A stretch of DNA of 64,000 nucleotides from NCBI GenBank assembly GCA_900143635.1, contig FREY01000011.1, positions 79,164 through 143,163 of the forward strand, in the 5' to 3' direction. The notes beneath the pieces are model-generated. The model was not told where the DNA came from. It saw nothing but the letters and a program-made list of their open reading frames with translations, and ran no database searches. The stretch is from Rhodobacteraceae bacterium Alg231-04 (GTDB lineage: Bacteria; Pseudomonadota; Alphaproteobacteria; Rhodobacterales; Rhodobacteraceae). Shown here piece by piece: positions 45,494-54,682 of this stretch. The position numbers and the translations under genes were made by a program. Within the stretch, counting starts at the first letter, position 1; each line of letters starts with the position of its first letter.

Positions 45494-45757
45494 ATGTCCA
45501 ATACCGCAGATCCCGCCGCGCGGGTCGCCACCGCCGCCACCCAGTCCGGCGCCCTGAACCGCAGCACAACGACGCTGATCGGCGTGTTTGGCCCCGAACA
45601 GGACATGCAGGCGATGATGCGCATGTCCGGTGGCGCGGTGCGACGGGTGAAACGCGGCGCCTCGGTTGCCGGGGGCAAGGTGGTTGCCATCGATGCCAAG
45701 GGCTTAATTCTGCAAAAAGGTGGCGATACGGTGCGGCTTGTTATCCCCGGCGGCTGA
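45494..45757 (+). CDS. Small PilP/GspC-like hypothetical protein
   Basis: This 87-residue protein has LIGVFGPEQDMQAMMRMSGGAVRRVKRGASVAGGKVVAIDAKGLILQKGGDTVRLVIPG, which resembles the short beta-rich region of type II secretion GspC or pilus PilP proteins. No other secretion genes are nearby, so the name describes only resemblance. The ATG at 45494 has GGAG ten bases upstream. Confidence 0.65.
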   Translation: MSNTADPAARVATAATQSGALNRSTTTLIGVFGPEQDMQAMMRMSGGAVRRVKRGASVAGGKVVAIDAKGLILQKGGDTVRLVIPGG

Positions 45758-45799
45758 CAACCCTTGACGCCGCGCGGGCCGCACCGCACAAGGCTGGCC

Positions 45800-46450
45800 A
45801 TGACACAGCTTGCTCTTATCACTGGCGCCTCGCGCGGGCTGGGCTCGGCCCTGGCCGAAGCCCTCGCGCCCACGCATCACATTATCGCCGTTGCCCGCAC
45901 CACCGGTGCGCTGGAAGAACTCGACGACCGCATCAAAGCGGCCGGCGGCACCGCCACGCTGGCGCCCATGGACATCACCGTTCCGGACGCCATGGCCACC
46001 CTCTGCCGCGGCATCCACGACCGCTGGGGCAAGCTCGACCTCTGGATCCACACCGCGATCCACGCCGCGCCCCTGAGCCCAGTGAATTTCGTCGCCGCCA
46101 AGGACTGGCAAAAATCTTTGGCCGTGAACGCCACCGCGCCTTCCGTCCTTATTCCCTACGTCGCACCGCTGCTGGGCCAAGAGGGTCAGGCCGTGTTCTT
46201 TGACGATCCGCGTGCGGGCGAAAAATTCTTCGGCGCCTATGCGGCCAGCAAAGCCGCGCAAATGTCGCTGGCAAAAAGCTGGCAGGCCGAAACTGCGAAA
46301 ACCGGCCCGCGTGTTCAGATCCTGGACCCCAAGCCCATGCCAACAGGCCTGCGCGCCCGTTTCTTCCCCGGCGAAGACCGCAATGCGCTGACCCCGGCCC
46401 AGGACGAAGCCGCCCGCCTGCTGCCGCAGATTCTTAACGCGGCCTCTTAG
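45800..46450 (+). CDS. Short-chain dehydrogenase/reductase
   Basis: This 216-residue SDR has the nucleotide-binding TGASRGLG at residues 8-15 and the active-site YAASKAAQ (YxxxK). It is shorter than the usual 250 residues, with the substrate-binding C-terminus reduced. The cofactor and substrate are unknown. It follows the small protein gene at 45494 by 42 bases. Confidence 0.87.
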   Translation: MTQLALITGASRGLGSALAEALAPTHHIIAVARTTGALEELDDRIKAAGGTATLAPMDITVPDAMATLCRGIHDRWGKLDLWIHTAIHAAPLSPVNFVAAKDWQKSLAVNATAPSVLIPYVAPLLGQEGQAVFFDDPRAGEKFFGAYAASKAAQMSLAKSWQAETAKTGPRVQILDPKPMPTGLRARFFPGEDRNALTPAQDEAARLLPQILNAAS

Positions 46451-46467
46451 GGGGGCATTGATCCGGC

Positions 46468-46551
46468 TTCATCTGGCCAGAAATATCCAGCGCCCCGGTG
46501 GCGCCGCTTTCGCGGCCTGCCTCCGACGGGGATATTTTCAGCCAGATGAAA
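46468..46551. repeat. Pair of inverted copies of the dispersed intergenic element
   Basis: A minus-strand copy (46468-46498) and a plus-strand copy (46518-46551) of the element described in the findings face each other. Their ends, TTCATCTGG and CCAGATGAA, can pair to form a long hairpin between the SDR gene and surE. Confidence 0.65.
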
Positions 46552-46699
46552 GGGATCACCGCGTCCGGGCGCAGCACAGCTGCCACAATTTCCGCGCGCA
46601 AACCCGGCCCCGCCCTGCCAACGCTTGCTCCGATGGGCCTGCCCGCCTATTCAAGGCAAAACCCCATCCGAGGGGAAACTGACGGGCAAAGGGCAGATC

Positions 46700-47482
46700 A
46701 TGCGCATCCTGATCACCAATGACGACGGCATCAGCGCCCCCGGCCTGATGGTGCTGGAAGATATCGCCACCGAACTGGCCGGTCCCGACGGCGAAGTCTG
46801 GACCGTGGCACCGGCGTTTGAGCAATCCGGCGTTGGCCATTGCATCAGCTATACCAAACCCACCATGATGTCGCGCCTTGGGCCACGCCGTTTCGCGGCA
46901 GAAGGCTCGCCTGCGGATTGTGTACTTGCCGGCCTGCATGTGGTGATGGACAGCCCGCCGGATCTGGTCCTCTCTGGTGTAAATCGGGGCAATAACTCAG
47001 CTGAGAATGCGCTCTATTCCGGCACCCTCGGGGCGGCCATGGAAGCGGCTTTGCAGGGGGTGCCTGCGATGGCGCTGAGCCAGTACTTCGGCCCTGACAA
47101 CAAGAACAGCGACACCCCGTTTGAGGCTGCCGCCGTGCATGGTGCGGATCTGTTGCGCAAGATCCTTGCCACCATGCCGCAGGATCCTGCCGATTATCGA
47201 CTGTTTTATAATATCAACTTCCCGCCCGTGATGGCCGATCAGGTAAAGGGCGTGCGCGCAGCAACGCAGGGGTTTCGCCCCGGCACCGGCTTTCACGCAG
47301 AACCCAAAGTCTCGCCCGCAGGACGCCAGTATCTCTGGATCCTGGGCGGAGACCAGCGCCGCCCGACCCGGCCCGGCTCCGACGCCGCAGCAAACCTGGA
47401 CGGCTATATCTCGGTCACCCCGATGCGCGCAGATCTCACCGATCATGCCGCATTGAAGGCCTTGAAGGACATCGAAGAATGA
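46700..47482 (+). CDS. surE: 5'/3'-nucleotidase SurE
   Basis: This 260-residue metal-dependent nucleotidase starts with the signature [15 protein letters not shown]; Asp8 and Asp9 are metal ligands. [25 protein letters not shown] provides the remaining conserved residues. It is the first gene of the conserved surE-pcm-nlpD stationary-phase cluster and overlaps pcm by four bases. Confidence 0.96.
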   Translation: MRILITNDDGISAPGLMVLEDIATELAGPDGEVWTVAPAFEQSGVGHCISYTKPTMMSRLGPRRFAAEGSPADCVLAGLHVVMDSPPDLVLSGVNRGNNSAENALYSGTLGAAMEAALQGVPAMALSQYFGPDNKNSDTPFEAAAVHGADLLRKILATMPQDPADYRLFYNINFPPVMADQVKGVRAATQGFRPGTGFHAEPKVSPAGRQYLWILGGDQRRPTRPGSDAAANLDGYISVTPMRADLTDHAALKALKDIEE

Positions 47483-48129
47483 CCTCTGCCCCGTCTGCCG
47501 AAACCAAGATGCAGTTTCTTTATGCGCTGCGCTCCAAAGGCGTGACCGATGCGGCGGTGCTGGAAGCGATGGAAAGCGTCGATCGCGGCCCCTTCGTGCG
47601 CGGTATCTTTGCTGAACGCGCCTATGACGACACGCCGCTGCCGATCTCTTGTGGGCAGACCATTTCGCAGCCTTCGGTTGTCGGGTTGATGACACAGGCG
47701 CTGCAAGCCGGGCCGCGCGACACGGTTCTGGAGGTGGGCACGGGGTCTGGCTATCAGGCGGCGATCCTGTCCAAGATCGCCCGGCGGGTCTATACCATCG
47801 ACCGCCACGCGCGGCTGGTGCGCGAGGCGCGGCAGGTCTTTGAGGCGCTGCATCTGGCCAATATCACCTCGCTGGTGGGTGACGGCAGCTTTGGCCTACC
47901 CGATCAGGCGCCCTTTGACCGCATCATCGTCACCGCCGCTGCCGAGGATCCGCCCGGTCCCCTCTTGGCGCAGCTGAAACCCGGCGGTATCATGGTGGTG
48001 CCGGTGGGCCAGTCAGATGCAGTTCAGACCCTGATCCGCGTCCGCAAAAGCGACACTGGCCTTGATTATGATGAATTGCGACCGGTTCGATTTGTGCCCC
48101 TGCTTGAGGGTCTGGGCAAAGACACCTAG
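47479..48129 (+). CDS. pcm: Protein-L-isoaspartate O-methyltransferase
   Basis: This 216-residue enzyme methylates abnormal isoaspartyl residues to start their repair. The SAM-binding motif [19 protein letters not shown] lies at about residues 75-93, preceded by [21 protein letters not shown], characteristic of the family. It overlaps surE in an ATGA arrangement. Confidence 0.96.
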   Translation: MTSAPSAETKMQFLYALRSKGVTDAAVLEAMESVDRGPFVRGIFAERAYDDTPLPISCGQTISQPSVVGLMTQALQAGPRDTVLEVGTGSGYQAAILSKIARRVYTIDRHARLVREARQVFEALHLANITSLVGDGSFGLPDQAPFDRIIVTAAAEDPPGPLLAQLKPGGIMVVPVGQSDAVQTLIRVRKSDTGLDYDELRPVRFVPLLEGLGKDT

Positions 48130-48219
48130 ATTGAACCGAACATATGTTTCCGTCGGCAGTATGCCGGCACTGGCGTCAAATCCCCGCGCATAAGGGGAAC
48201 GCCCCCTGAGGAGAGCAAG

Positions 48220-49452
48220 ATGACAGTGACCTCCCCCCTATCGTTTCGCCCCGCGCGCGGTATGCGCCTGCTGGCGGGTGTGGCCCTGCTGACCACGCTG
48301 GCCGCCTGCGAAGACGGTCTGGACTATGATCTTCGCGGCACCTTTGGTGGCCCCAGCACCGCCGAAGCAGCCAAGACGGCAACCGCCGACAGGCCTGCCG
48401 CCGACAGCCGCGGGTTGATCACCTATCCGACCTATCAGGTCGCCGTGGCCAACCGGGGCGACCGGGTTGGCGAGGTGGCCAGCCGCATCGGCCTGCCGGC
48501 CGAGGAAGTGGCGCGGTTCAATGGCATGAAGGTGGACGACCGGATGCGCGAAGGCGAAGTTCTGGTGCTGCCCCGCCGGGCCCCCGAAACCGTTGCATCA
48601 GCCGCCGCCAATGGCGGGTCGGTGGATATTCAGGCACTGGCCGGCTCTGCCATCGACGGCGCCGCGACGACATCCCCCAACAATGGCTCGGTCACAACCA
48701 CCCAATTGCAGCCTGCGCCCAAGCCGCAAACCATAAAACCTGCCGAGGTTCAGGATGGCCCGGAACCCCTGCGTCACAAGGTCAAACGCGGCGAAACCGC
48801 CTATACCGTGTCGCGGCTCTATCAGGTGCCGGTGAAATCCCTGGCGGAATGGAACGGGCTGGACAGCACGTTTTCGATCCGCGAAGGTCAGTACCTGCTG
48901 ATCCCGCTGGTTGAAGGCAGCCCACCTAGCGCCACGGCAGCGGCACTTCCAGCGGCAACCACCACGGCGCCCGGAACCGGCAGCCCGACACCTGTGCCCC
49001 CGAGCGCGGCCTCACCCCTGCCGGATGAAAAGGTGGCCCCCGCCGCCGAACAAGCGGCAGACCTGCCGACCGTGGATGTGCCCGCGCCGACCCGTGCCAG
49101 CACTGCGGCCATGTCCTATCCGGTTTCGGGCAGCATCATCCGGACCTACAAGAAGGGCAAGAACGACGGCATCGACATCACTGCGGATGCGGGCAGCCCG
49201 GTGAAAGCCGCCGAAGCCGGCACCGTGGCCGCGATCACCGCCGATGCCAATAAGGTGCCAATCATTGTGATCCGCCACGATTCCAAACTGTTGACCGTCT
49301 ATGCCAATGTGGATCAGATCAGCATCCGCAAAGGCGACAGGGTGAAACGCGGCCAGCAGATCGCGCAGGTGCGCGATGGCGCCACGCCGTATCTGCATTT
49401 CGAGGTCCGCGACGGGTTTGATTCGGTCGACCCGATGCCCTATCTGCAGTAA
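48220..49452 (+). CDS. nlpD: LysM/M23 lipoprotein, NlpD-like amidase activator
   Basis: This 410-residue lipoprotein has a lipobox (LTTLAACEDG), two LysM peptidoglycan-binding domains (about 70-120 and 187-230), a Pro/Ala/Thr linker and a C-terminal M23 domain (about 300-408). The M23 metal site is degenerate: the usual HxxxD reads NDGID and YAH reads YAN, while LHFEVR is kept. By analogy with NlpD and EnvC it probably activates cell-division amidases rather than cutting peptidoglycan. It completes surE-pcm-nlpD. Confidence 0.92.
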   Translation: MTVTSPLSFRPARGMRLLAGVALLTTLAACEDGLDYDLRGTFGGPSTAEAAKTATADRPAADSRGLITYPTYQVAVANRGDRVGEVASRIGLPAEEVARFNGMKVDDRMREGEVLVLPRRAPETVASAAANGGSVDIQALAGSAIDGAATTSPNNGSVTTTQLQPAPKPQTIKPAEVQDGPEPLRHKVKRGETAYTVSRLYQVPVKSLAEWNGLDSTFSIREGQYLLIPLVEGSPPSATAAALPAATTTAPGTGSPTPVPPSAASPLPDEKVAPAAEQAADLPTVDVPAPTRASTAAMSYPVSGSIIRTYKKGKNDGIDITADAGSPVKAAEAGTVAAITADANKVPIIVIRHDSKLLTVYANVDQISIRKGDRVKRGQQIAQVRDGATPYLHFEVRDGFDSVDPMPYLQ

Positions 49453-49490
49453 CCCGGCCCAAAACAGGCGTTTTTCAGCCGACCATATGC

Positions 49491-49510
49491 GGAGCGCCCT
49501 TGGGCGCTCC
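49491..49510 (+). terminator. Hairpin terminator downstream of nlpD
   Basis: GGAGCGCCC and GGGCGCTCC form a perfect 9-bp stem with a two-base spacer, 38 bases after the nlpD stop. The following TGCTGTTT is only weakly U-rich. Confidence 0.6.
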
Positions 49511-49594
49511 TGCTGTTTGGGCAGGCAGGGTTGGCGCTTGCGCGCCATGCCTCCGGCGGGAGTATTTGGGGAAAGATGAAACGGGTCTTTTGGC

Positions 49595-50440
49595 TTAGCC
49601 CTTCAGGCTTACCCCGTGGCGGCCGGCCAGATCAGTAAAGAACTGCCAGGCAACGCGGCCGGATCGGGCGCCGCGGGTGGCCTGCCATTCGATCGCTTCG
49701 GCGCGCAGGGTATCGGCATCGACGCTGACGCCGTAAGCGGCACAATAGCCCTCGATCATCATCAGGTAGTCATCCTGATCACAAGGGTGGAAACCCAGCC
49801 ACAGACCAAAGCGATCCGAGAGGGAGACCTTTTCCTCGACCGCCTCGGAGGGGTTGATGGCGCTGGAGCGTTCGTTTTCGATCATGTCGCGTGGCATCAG
49901 GTGGCGGCGGTTGGAGGTAGCGTAGAAAACCACATTTTCCGGCCGGCCCTCAATGCCGCCGTCCAGCACCGCCTTCAGGCTTTTGTAATGCTGGTCATCA
50001 TGGCTGAAGGACAGGTCATCACAAAACAGGATGAAGCGTTCCGGTGCAGCGCGCAGATGGTTCAACAGCCGCGCCACCGAGGGCAGATCCTCGCGCTGCA
50101 ATTCTACCAGTTTCAAGGTCGGAAATTCTGGCGACAATGCCCCGTGGATCGCCTTCACCAATGAGGATTTCCCCATGCCGCGTGCGCCCCACAATAGCGC
50201 ATTGTTGGCGGCCTGACCGGCGGCAAAGCGGCGGGTGTTGTCCAACAGCGTGTCGCGCGCGCGGGTGATCCCCACCAAGAGGTCCAGATCAACGCGGGCA
50301 ACCTCGGTCACCGGCTCCAGCCGTTCGGGCTCCACATGCCAGACAAAGGCCGGGGCTGCCGCAAAATCGGGCGCTGCCAAAGGGGCCGGCGACATCCGTT
50401 CAAGCGCTTCGGCGATGCGGGTCAATGCGGTCTGGTCCAT
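49595..50440 (-). CDS. DUF815-family AAA ATPase
   Basis: This 281-residue P-loop protein has Walker A GARGMGKSSLV (about residues 85-95), the Walker B-like FILFCDDLSF and the sensor YATSNRRHL. It belongs to the DUF815 group of predicted AAA+ ATPases, whose role is unknown. Start at ATG 50440 (MDQTALTRIAEALERM). It is convergent with nlpD. Confidence 0.88.
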   Translation of the reverse strand: MDQTALTRIAEALERMSPAPLAAPDFAAAPAFVWHVEPERLEPVTEVARVDLDLLVGITRARDTLLDNTRRFAAGQAANNALLWGARGMGKSSLVKAIHGALSPEFPTLKLVELQREDLPSVARLLNHLRAAPERFILFCDDLSFSHDDQHYKSLKAVLDGGIEGRPENVVFYATSNRRHLMPRDMIENERSSAINPSEAVEEKVSLSDRFGLWLGFHPCDQDDYLMMIEGYCAAYGVSVDADTLRAEAIEWQATRGARSGRVAWQFFTDLAGRHGVSLKG

Positions 50441-50506
50441 GGCGGTCTCCCTCGTTTTCGGAGGTTTCAAACCATGAACGGGACGCCCCAGCAAGAGGCA
50501 ATACAC

Positions 50507-50815
50507 TCACCCGGCAGGCAGCTCACCGACAAGGTCGTAGTGTTTGATGCTGCGCGCGGCGACCAGTTCGGCCTCGGCCGGGTCGATATGCGGATTGCGG
50601 TAGTCTTCACCCGCAAAGGCCTTTAGCGCCGCAAGGTCCCGCCAAATCATCACAAAGCTGAACTCGCGTGGTGTATCAGAGCGTGCTGCGCCCGGCAGAA
50701 CAGACACGATGCCATCTGTTGTCTGCATCAGCGGAATAGCAACATCGTGAAAGAAGGCGCTGAATTCCCTTTCTTTTCCGGGCTGGGTTGTCACTTGAAA
50801 TATTCGGATAATCAT
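50507..50815 (-). CDS. Antibiotic biosynthesis monooxygenase (ABM) domain protein
   Basis: This 102-residue protein has the dimeric alpha/beta-barrel ABM pattern: MIIRIFQVTTQPGKEREFSAFF and later FVMIWRDLAALKAFAGEDY. Members act as small oxygenases or heme-degrading enzymes, or have no known activity. The start is ATG 50815, with AGGAGGG upstream. It is downstream of the tat operon terminator and separate from it. Confidence 0.82.
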   Translation of the reverse strand: MIIRIFQVTTQPGKEREFSAFFHDVAIPLMQTTDGIVSVLPGAARSDTPREFSFVMIWRDLAALKAFAGEDYRNPHIDPAEAELVAARSIKHYDLVGELPAG

Positions 50816-50913
50816 CGCGGCCCTCCTGAAAACCGCCGCCAGTGTCCGTCTGCGGCATGTCTTCATCTAGGCCCGGCGCTTTTCGGGTCACGCAGCGCGC
50901 AGCTGGCCAAATG

Positions 50914-50940
50914 AAAAAACGCCCCGGTTTCCCGGAGCGC
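50914..50940 (-). terminator. Intrinsic terminator of the tatABC operon
   Basis: CGCTCCGG pairs with CCGGGGCG in the minus-strand transcript, followed by UUUUUU (50914-50919). It lies 29 bases after the tatC stop codon. Confidence 0.85.
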
Positions 50941-50969
50941 TTTCAATCTTGGTGGAAAGGAAAACAGGC

Positions 50970-51815
50970 TTACACCTCTTCTTCCTCATCCTCGTCGTCA
51001 TAGTAGCCTTCGGCACGCAGCTTGGCTTCGCGCTTTTTCTCCACCCGCGCGACCAGCAGGATCGAGACCTCGTAGAGACCGTAAACCACCACAAACAGGA
51101 TCACCTGAGTAATCACGTCCGGCGGTGTCACAAGGGCTGCCAGAATCAGAATGGCCACAACGGCGTATTTGCGCACACCGCCCAGGCCCTCGGCACTGAC
51201 CAGCCCGACTTTGCCCATCAGCGTCAGCAGAACCGGCAGCTGAAAGCACAGGCCAAAGGCGACGATGAACTTTATCGTCAGGTTCAGATACTCCTGCGCC
51301 GAGCCCTGAAACACCACGCTCAAAGGGGCAGTGCCCTCTGCCACGGCCTCTCCTTCGGCGCCAAACTGCTGGAAGCCAAGGAAGAAGTCATAGGCCAGCG
51401 GGGTGACCACATAAAAGGCAAAGCTGGCGCCCAGCATGAACATGAAGGGTGAGGCCACAAGGAACGGCAGGAACGCGCCCTTCTCGTTCTTGTAGAGCCC
51501 CGGCGCCACAAAGCGCCACATCTGCATCGCCAGATAGGGGAAGGACAGGATCAGCCCGCCCAGCAGTGAGACTTTGATGGCGACAAAGAAACCCTCTTGC
51601 GGCGAGATGAAGATCAGCCCGCAATCCTGACCACGTTCAGCCAGCACCTGACACAGGGGCGCGGTGAGGAAGTTGAAGATCGGCGTCGCCACGGTAAAGC
51701 AGATCACCATGCCGACCAGAAAGGCCACGACACAGTGGATCAGCCGCGACCGCAGCTCTGTCAGATGTTCGATCAGCGGCGCGGCCGTGTCGTCAATTTC
51801 ATCCGTGTTGCTCAT
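50970..51815 (-). CDS. tatC: Sec-independent protein translocase TatC
   Basis: This 281-residue membrane protein is the twin-arginine signal receptor. It has six helices and the conserved [16 protein letters not shown] near the N-terminus. The loop [34 protein letters not shown] is typical. The C-terminal tail is charged and rich in Glu and Asp. It overlaps tatB by four bases. Confidence 0.96.
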   Translation of the reverse strand: MSNTDEIDDTAAPLIEHLTELRSRLIHCVVAFLVGMVICFTVATPIFNFLTAPLCQVLAERGQDCGLIFISPQEGFFVAIKVSLLGGLILSFPYLAMQMWRFVAPGLYKNEKGAFLPFLVASPFMFMLGASFAFYVVTPLAYDFFLGFQQFGAEGEAVAEGTAPLSVVFQGSAQEYLNLTIKFIVAFGLCFQLPVLLTLMGKVGLVSAEGLGGVRKYAVVAILILAALVTPPDVITQVILFVVVYGLYEVSILLVARVEKKREAKLRAEGYYDDEDEEEEV

Positions 51816-52297
51816 GTCTTGGCATCATCCTCTGCGGTCGGCGGCGCAGGTTGCTCGGCCAATGCGGCCTCGGCTGCGTCGGCCTTGGCCAGCGCCGCTT
51901 CGGCCTCGCGGGCCTTGCGTTCGGCAGCGGCGCGCGCGGTGGAGGCCTGAATTTTCTTGGCGTCCTCCGCCCGTTCGGCGGCCAGCTTTCCGGTCTCGCT
52001 TTCGGGGTCGAACTTTGTCGGATCGATCGACGACTTCAGCTCTGACGCGGCCTTGTTCAGCCCGTCCATGGCGCTGCCAACCGGATTGGTCGCGGCCTTC
52101 AGCCCCTTCTGGACGTCGCTGATGCCCGACTGATCGGCAGCTTCATTCATCGCGCTGCTGAACTCGCGCGCCATCCCCTTGGCCTTGCCGACAAACCGTC
52201 CGACATTGCGGAACAGCACCGGCAGATCCTTGGGGCCGACGACAATCAGCGCCACGACACCGATGACCAGAAGCTCGGTCCAGCCCAGGTCAAACAT
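51812..52297 (-). CDS. tatB: Sec-independent protein translocase TatB
   Basis: This 161-residue protein has the N-terminal helix [26 protein letters not shown], an amphipathic helix and a long Ala-rich, charged tail (about residues 105-160). The GPKDLP hinge marks it as TatB rather than TatA. It lies between tatA and tatC. Confidence 0.94.
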   Translation of the reverse strand: MFDLGWTELLVIGVVALIVVGPKDLPVLFRNVGRFVGKAKGMAREFSSAMNEAADQSGISDVQKGLKAATNPVGSAMDGLNKAASELKSSIDPTKFDPESETGKLAAERAEDAKKIQASTARAAAERKAREAEAALAKADAAEAALAEQPAPPTAEDDAKT

Positions 52298-52303
52298 CCG
52301 CGC

Positions 52304-52519
52304 TTACGCCTTGTCTTTGTCGGTTTCCGGGGTCACGTCCTGCGCGGCCTCGGCGACGTCTTCTTCCAGCTCCTTGGTGCCATCATTGACGCCCTTCTTG
52401 AAGGCGGTGATGCCTTTGCCGACTTCGCCCATGAGCGAGGAAATTTTGCCGCGGCCAAACAGCACCAAAACGACAACAGCGATGAGCAGCAGGCCGGGAA
52501 GGCCGATATTGTTGAGCAT
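52304..52519 (-). CDS. tatA: Sec-independent protein translocase TatA
   Basis: This 71-residue pore protein has one membrane helix ([20 protein letters not shown]) with the FGRGK hinge, then the amphipathic helix [17 protein letters not shown]. It is the first gene of tatABC; the AGGAGAG site precedes the ATG. Confidence 0.95.
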   Translation of the reverse strand: MLNNIGLPGLLLIAVVVLVLFGRGKISSLMGEVGKGITAFKKGVNDGTKELEEDVAEAAQDVTPETDKDKA

Positions 52520-52676
52520 GAGATCTCTCCTTTGATCTTCGGCGCGCGCAAACGCCCCGTGAATTCCTGTCAGCTATGGGTTCTACGCCTCTGCCTCCTT
52601 GAGGCAAAGCAATCCGCAGGGGTTTCACCCGGTCAAAGGGGGAAATTTCCGGTTATTTCATCCCGTCGCGCATCCT

Positions 52677-52696
52677 ACTGACAGGTTTATGTCAGT
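52677..52696. promoter_or_regulatory. Inverted repeat, candidate operator of the WYL regulator
   Basis: ACTGACA (52677-52683) and TGTCAGT (52690-52696) form a perfect inverted repeat with a six-base spacer. It lies 52 bases before the ABM-fold gene that precedes the YafY/WYL-type regulator gene. CTGACA-type palindromes are seen upstream of YafY-like regulators in related bacteria, from general recollection. Confidence 0.55.
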
Positions 52697-52747
52697 TGCC
52701 CCCTGCTAGGTCCAGTGCATCGCAACATGGACCAGAAGGAAACACCC

Positions 52748-53053
52748 ATGACCCAAACCGCAGAAATCGTCACCTTTTCGCTGGCCGCTGATATCAGCAC
52801 CGAAGCTTTCACAACCCTCAGCCAGGCGACCGAAAGCTTTGTGCGCGCGCAACCCGGCTTTTTGCATCGTCAGCTCAGCCTTGGCACGGACGGGCGCTGG
52901 ACCGACTATGTAATCTGGGCAGATGCCAAGGCCGCCCAATCCGCGTCAGAGGCCTTTATGCAGGCGGAATGTGCCGCCGCACTGATGGCAGCGATCCAAC
53001 CGGACAGTGTCACCATGCGCCACGAGACCGTGCTCTGGCGCATGGCCGCTTGA
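52748..53053 (+). CDS. Small ABM-like alpha/beta-barrel protein
   Basis: This 101-residue protein (MTQTAEIVTFSLAADIS, later FVRAQPGFLHRQLSLGTDGRWTDYVIWAD) fits the dimeric ferredoxin-like barrel found in ABM and YCII-type proteins. The function is unknown. The start at 52748 has AAGGAAA seven bases upstream. It lies 33 bases before the WYL regulator gene, and a shared operator lies upstream, so it is likely in one operon with the regulator. Confidence 0.75.
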   Translation: MTQTAEIVTFSLAADISTEAFTTLSQATESFVRAQPGFLHRQLSLGTDGRWTDYVIWADAKAAQSASEAFMQAECAAALMAAIQPDSVTMRHETVLWRMAA

Positions 53054-53086
53054 CGAGGGGCGGGAGGCTGCGCCAAGGGTAGTCCC

Positions 53087-53761
53087 ATGCGCCGCACTGA
53101 CCGCCTCTTTGACATCATCCAGATCCTGCGCGACGGCAAACTGCACCGCGCGCAGGACATTGCCGCGCGGCTGGAGGTCTCCACCCGCACCATCTACCGC
53201 GACATGGACACGCTGGCCGCCTCCGGCGTTCCGGTCGAAGGCGAACGCGGCGTCGGCTATATGGTCCGCGAAGCGATCACCCTGCCCCCCCTTAATCTGA
53301 CCGCGGCGGAACTGGAAGCCCTGAACCTTGGCATGGCCATCGTCGCGGAGGCCGCCGACCCGGACCTGCGCGCCGCCGCCCAGTCACTGGCTGACAAGAT
53401 TGATGCGGTGCTGCCGGAACAAACCGTGGCCGAGGCAGATGCCTGGAAGTTCGCCGTCTACCCCTTTGCCGATGCCGCGCGTGGCTTCACCCATATGCCC
53501 GCGCTGCGCGCAGCCATTAAAGCGCGGCAGAAACTCCAGCTCAGCTATCGCCGCATCGACGGCACTCTGACCGACCGGATCATCCGCCCGCTGCATATGG
53601 AATACTGGGGCCGCGTCTGGACACTCACCGCCTGGTGCGAGACCCGCAGCGCTTTCCGCGTCTTTCGCGCTGATCTGATCGAGACCTGCACGCCCCTGCC
53701 GGAGCTCTTCATGGATGAGCCGGGCAAACGCCTGCAGGACTACGACCCCAACGCGTCCTGA
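53087..53761 (+). CDS. YafY-type HTH/WYL-domain transcriptional regulator
   Basis: This 224-residue protein has an N-terminal HTH_11 domain (MRRTDRLFDIIQILRDGKLHRAQDIAARLEVSTRTIYRDMDTLAASGVPVEGERGVGYMV region, residues 1-60) and a C-terminal WYL domain (about 140-215). These proteins respond to small ligands or stress and usually control adjacent small enzymes. The neighbour at 52748 is the probable target. Confidence 0.92.
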   Translation: MRRTDRLFDIIQILRDGKLHRAQDIAARLEVSTRTIYRDMDTLAASGVPVEGERGVGYMVREAITLPPLNLTAAELEALNLGMAIVAEAADPDLRAAAQSLADKIDAVLPEQTVAEADAWKFAVYPFADAARGFTHMPALRAAIKARQKLQLSYRRIDGTLTDRIIRPLHMEYWGRVWTLTAWCETRSAFRVFRADLIETCTPLPELFMDEPGKRLQDYDPNAS

Positions 53762-53785
53762 GGCCCGATCTCCATCTGGACCAGA

Positions 53786-54640
53786 TTACCCCAGCTCAAA
53801 TGTTGTCACGCCAAAAATCTGCTCGACCGCCAAATCCGGCGCTGGGCCGCGATACATCCGGGCCGTCTCAAACACCGGCTCCAGCCCCAGCTCGCGGGCC
53901 AATGCTACCGCCGCTCCGTGCGGTTCCGGCACATCCAGAAACACCGTGTCGCCATCGGGCACCGCCTCCAGAAGCCGCGTCAGAATTGCCTCGGCCACGG
54001 ATCGGTCCGACGCGGTTAAAGGCCCCAGTTTCCATCCCGTCTCGCAGGGGCGAACGGTGCCGAACCCAGCCAGCTGGCCCGCGCGTTTGGCCTCAATGCA
54101 GACATGCCCCGGTGCGCCCAGCCATGCGCGCCAAAAGCCGCCGCGCGGTGCCGGAAAGACAGATCTATCCATCTCTTCCAGGGCCTCGGAAGGGGCGGCT
54201 ACGTCCCCGATCTGCAGATCATCCGCAACCTTCAGGCAGGATCGACGTGGCACACCGCCAAAGCGAATGTTGTTCCAGGCCAGTTCAAAACCCAATTTGC
54301 GATAATTCGCCTGCTGGTCGACCACCCCATCCAGCCCAACCACACGAGTGCCCGCATGGTCCATCGCCCGGTTCCACAGGGCAAAGCCATAGCCCTGCCC
54401 GCGATGCGCAGGCGCGACGATATAGAAACCCAGAAAGGCGAAATCCGCGCCGTAGTTCACCACCGAAATACAGGCGATCATCTCACCATTCAGAAACCCG
54501 CCCCAGAAGCCATCGGTGTCCACAGATGCAAAACAAACGGCATCACTGCGGCCCGGATTCCAGCCCTCACCCGCGGCCCATTCGGTCGCGCGGACAATCT
54601 CTGCCCGGCTCAGAACTCTGATTTCATATGTGTTTTCCAT
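53786..54640 (-). CDS. GNAT-family N-acetyltransferase, two-domain
   Basis: This 284-residue protein has an N-terminal GNAT domain with the acetyl-CoA loop IVAPAHRGQGYGFALWNRAM (about residues 73-92) and a second, weaker acetyltransferase-like half from about 150 (GFGTVRPCETGWKLGPLTA). The arrangement resembles the YitH-like group with a C-terminal extension. The substrate is unknown. The start at ATG 54640 is preferred over TTG 54658. Confidence 0.87.
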   Translation of the reverse strand: MENTYEIRVLSRAEIVRATEWAAGEGWNPGRSDAVCFASVDTDGFWGGFLNGEMIACISVVNYGADFAFLGFYIVAPAHRGQGYGFALWNRAMDHAGTRVVGLDGVVDQQANYRKLGFELAWNNIRFGGVPRRSCLKVADDLQIGDVAAPSEALEEMDRSVFPAPRGGFWRAWLGAPGHVCIEAKRAGQLAGFGTVRPCETGWKLGPLTASDRSVAEAILTRLLEAVPDGDTVFLDVPEPHGAAVALARELGLEPVFETARMYRGPAPDLAVEQIFGVTTFELG

Positions 54641-54682
54641 TGGCGCTGCCCCGTTCAATCACAGGGGCAGAGCCTGCCACAA

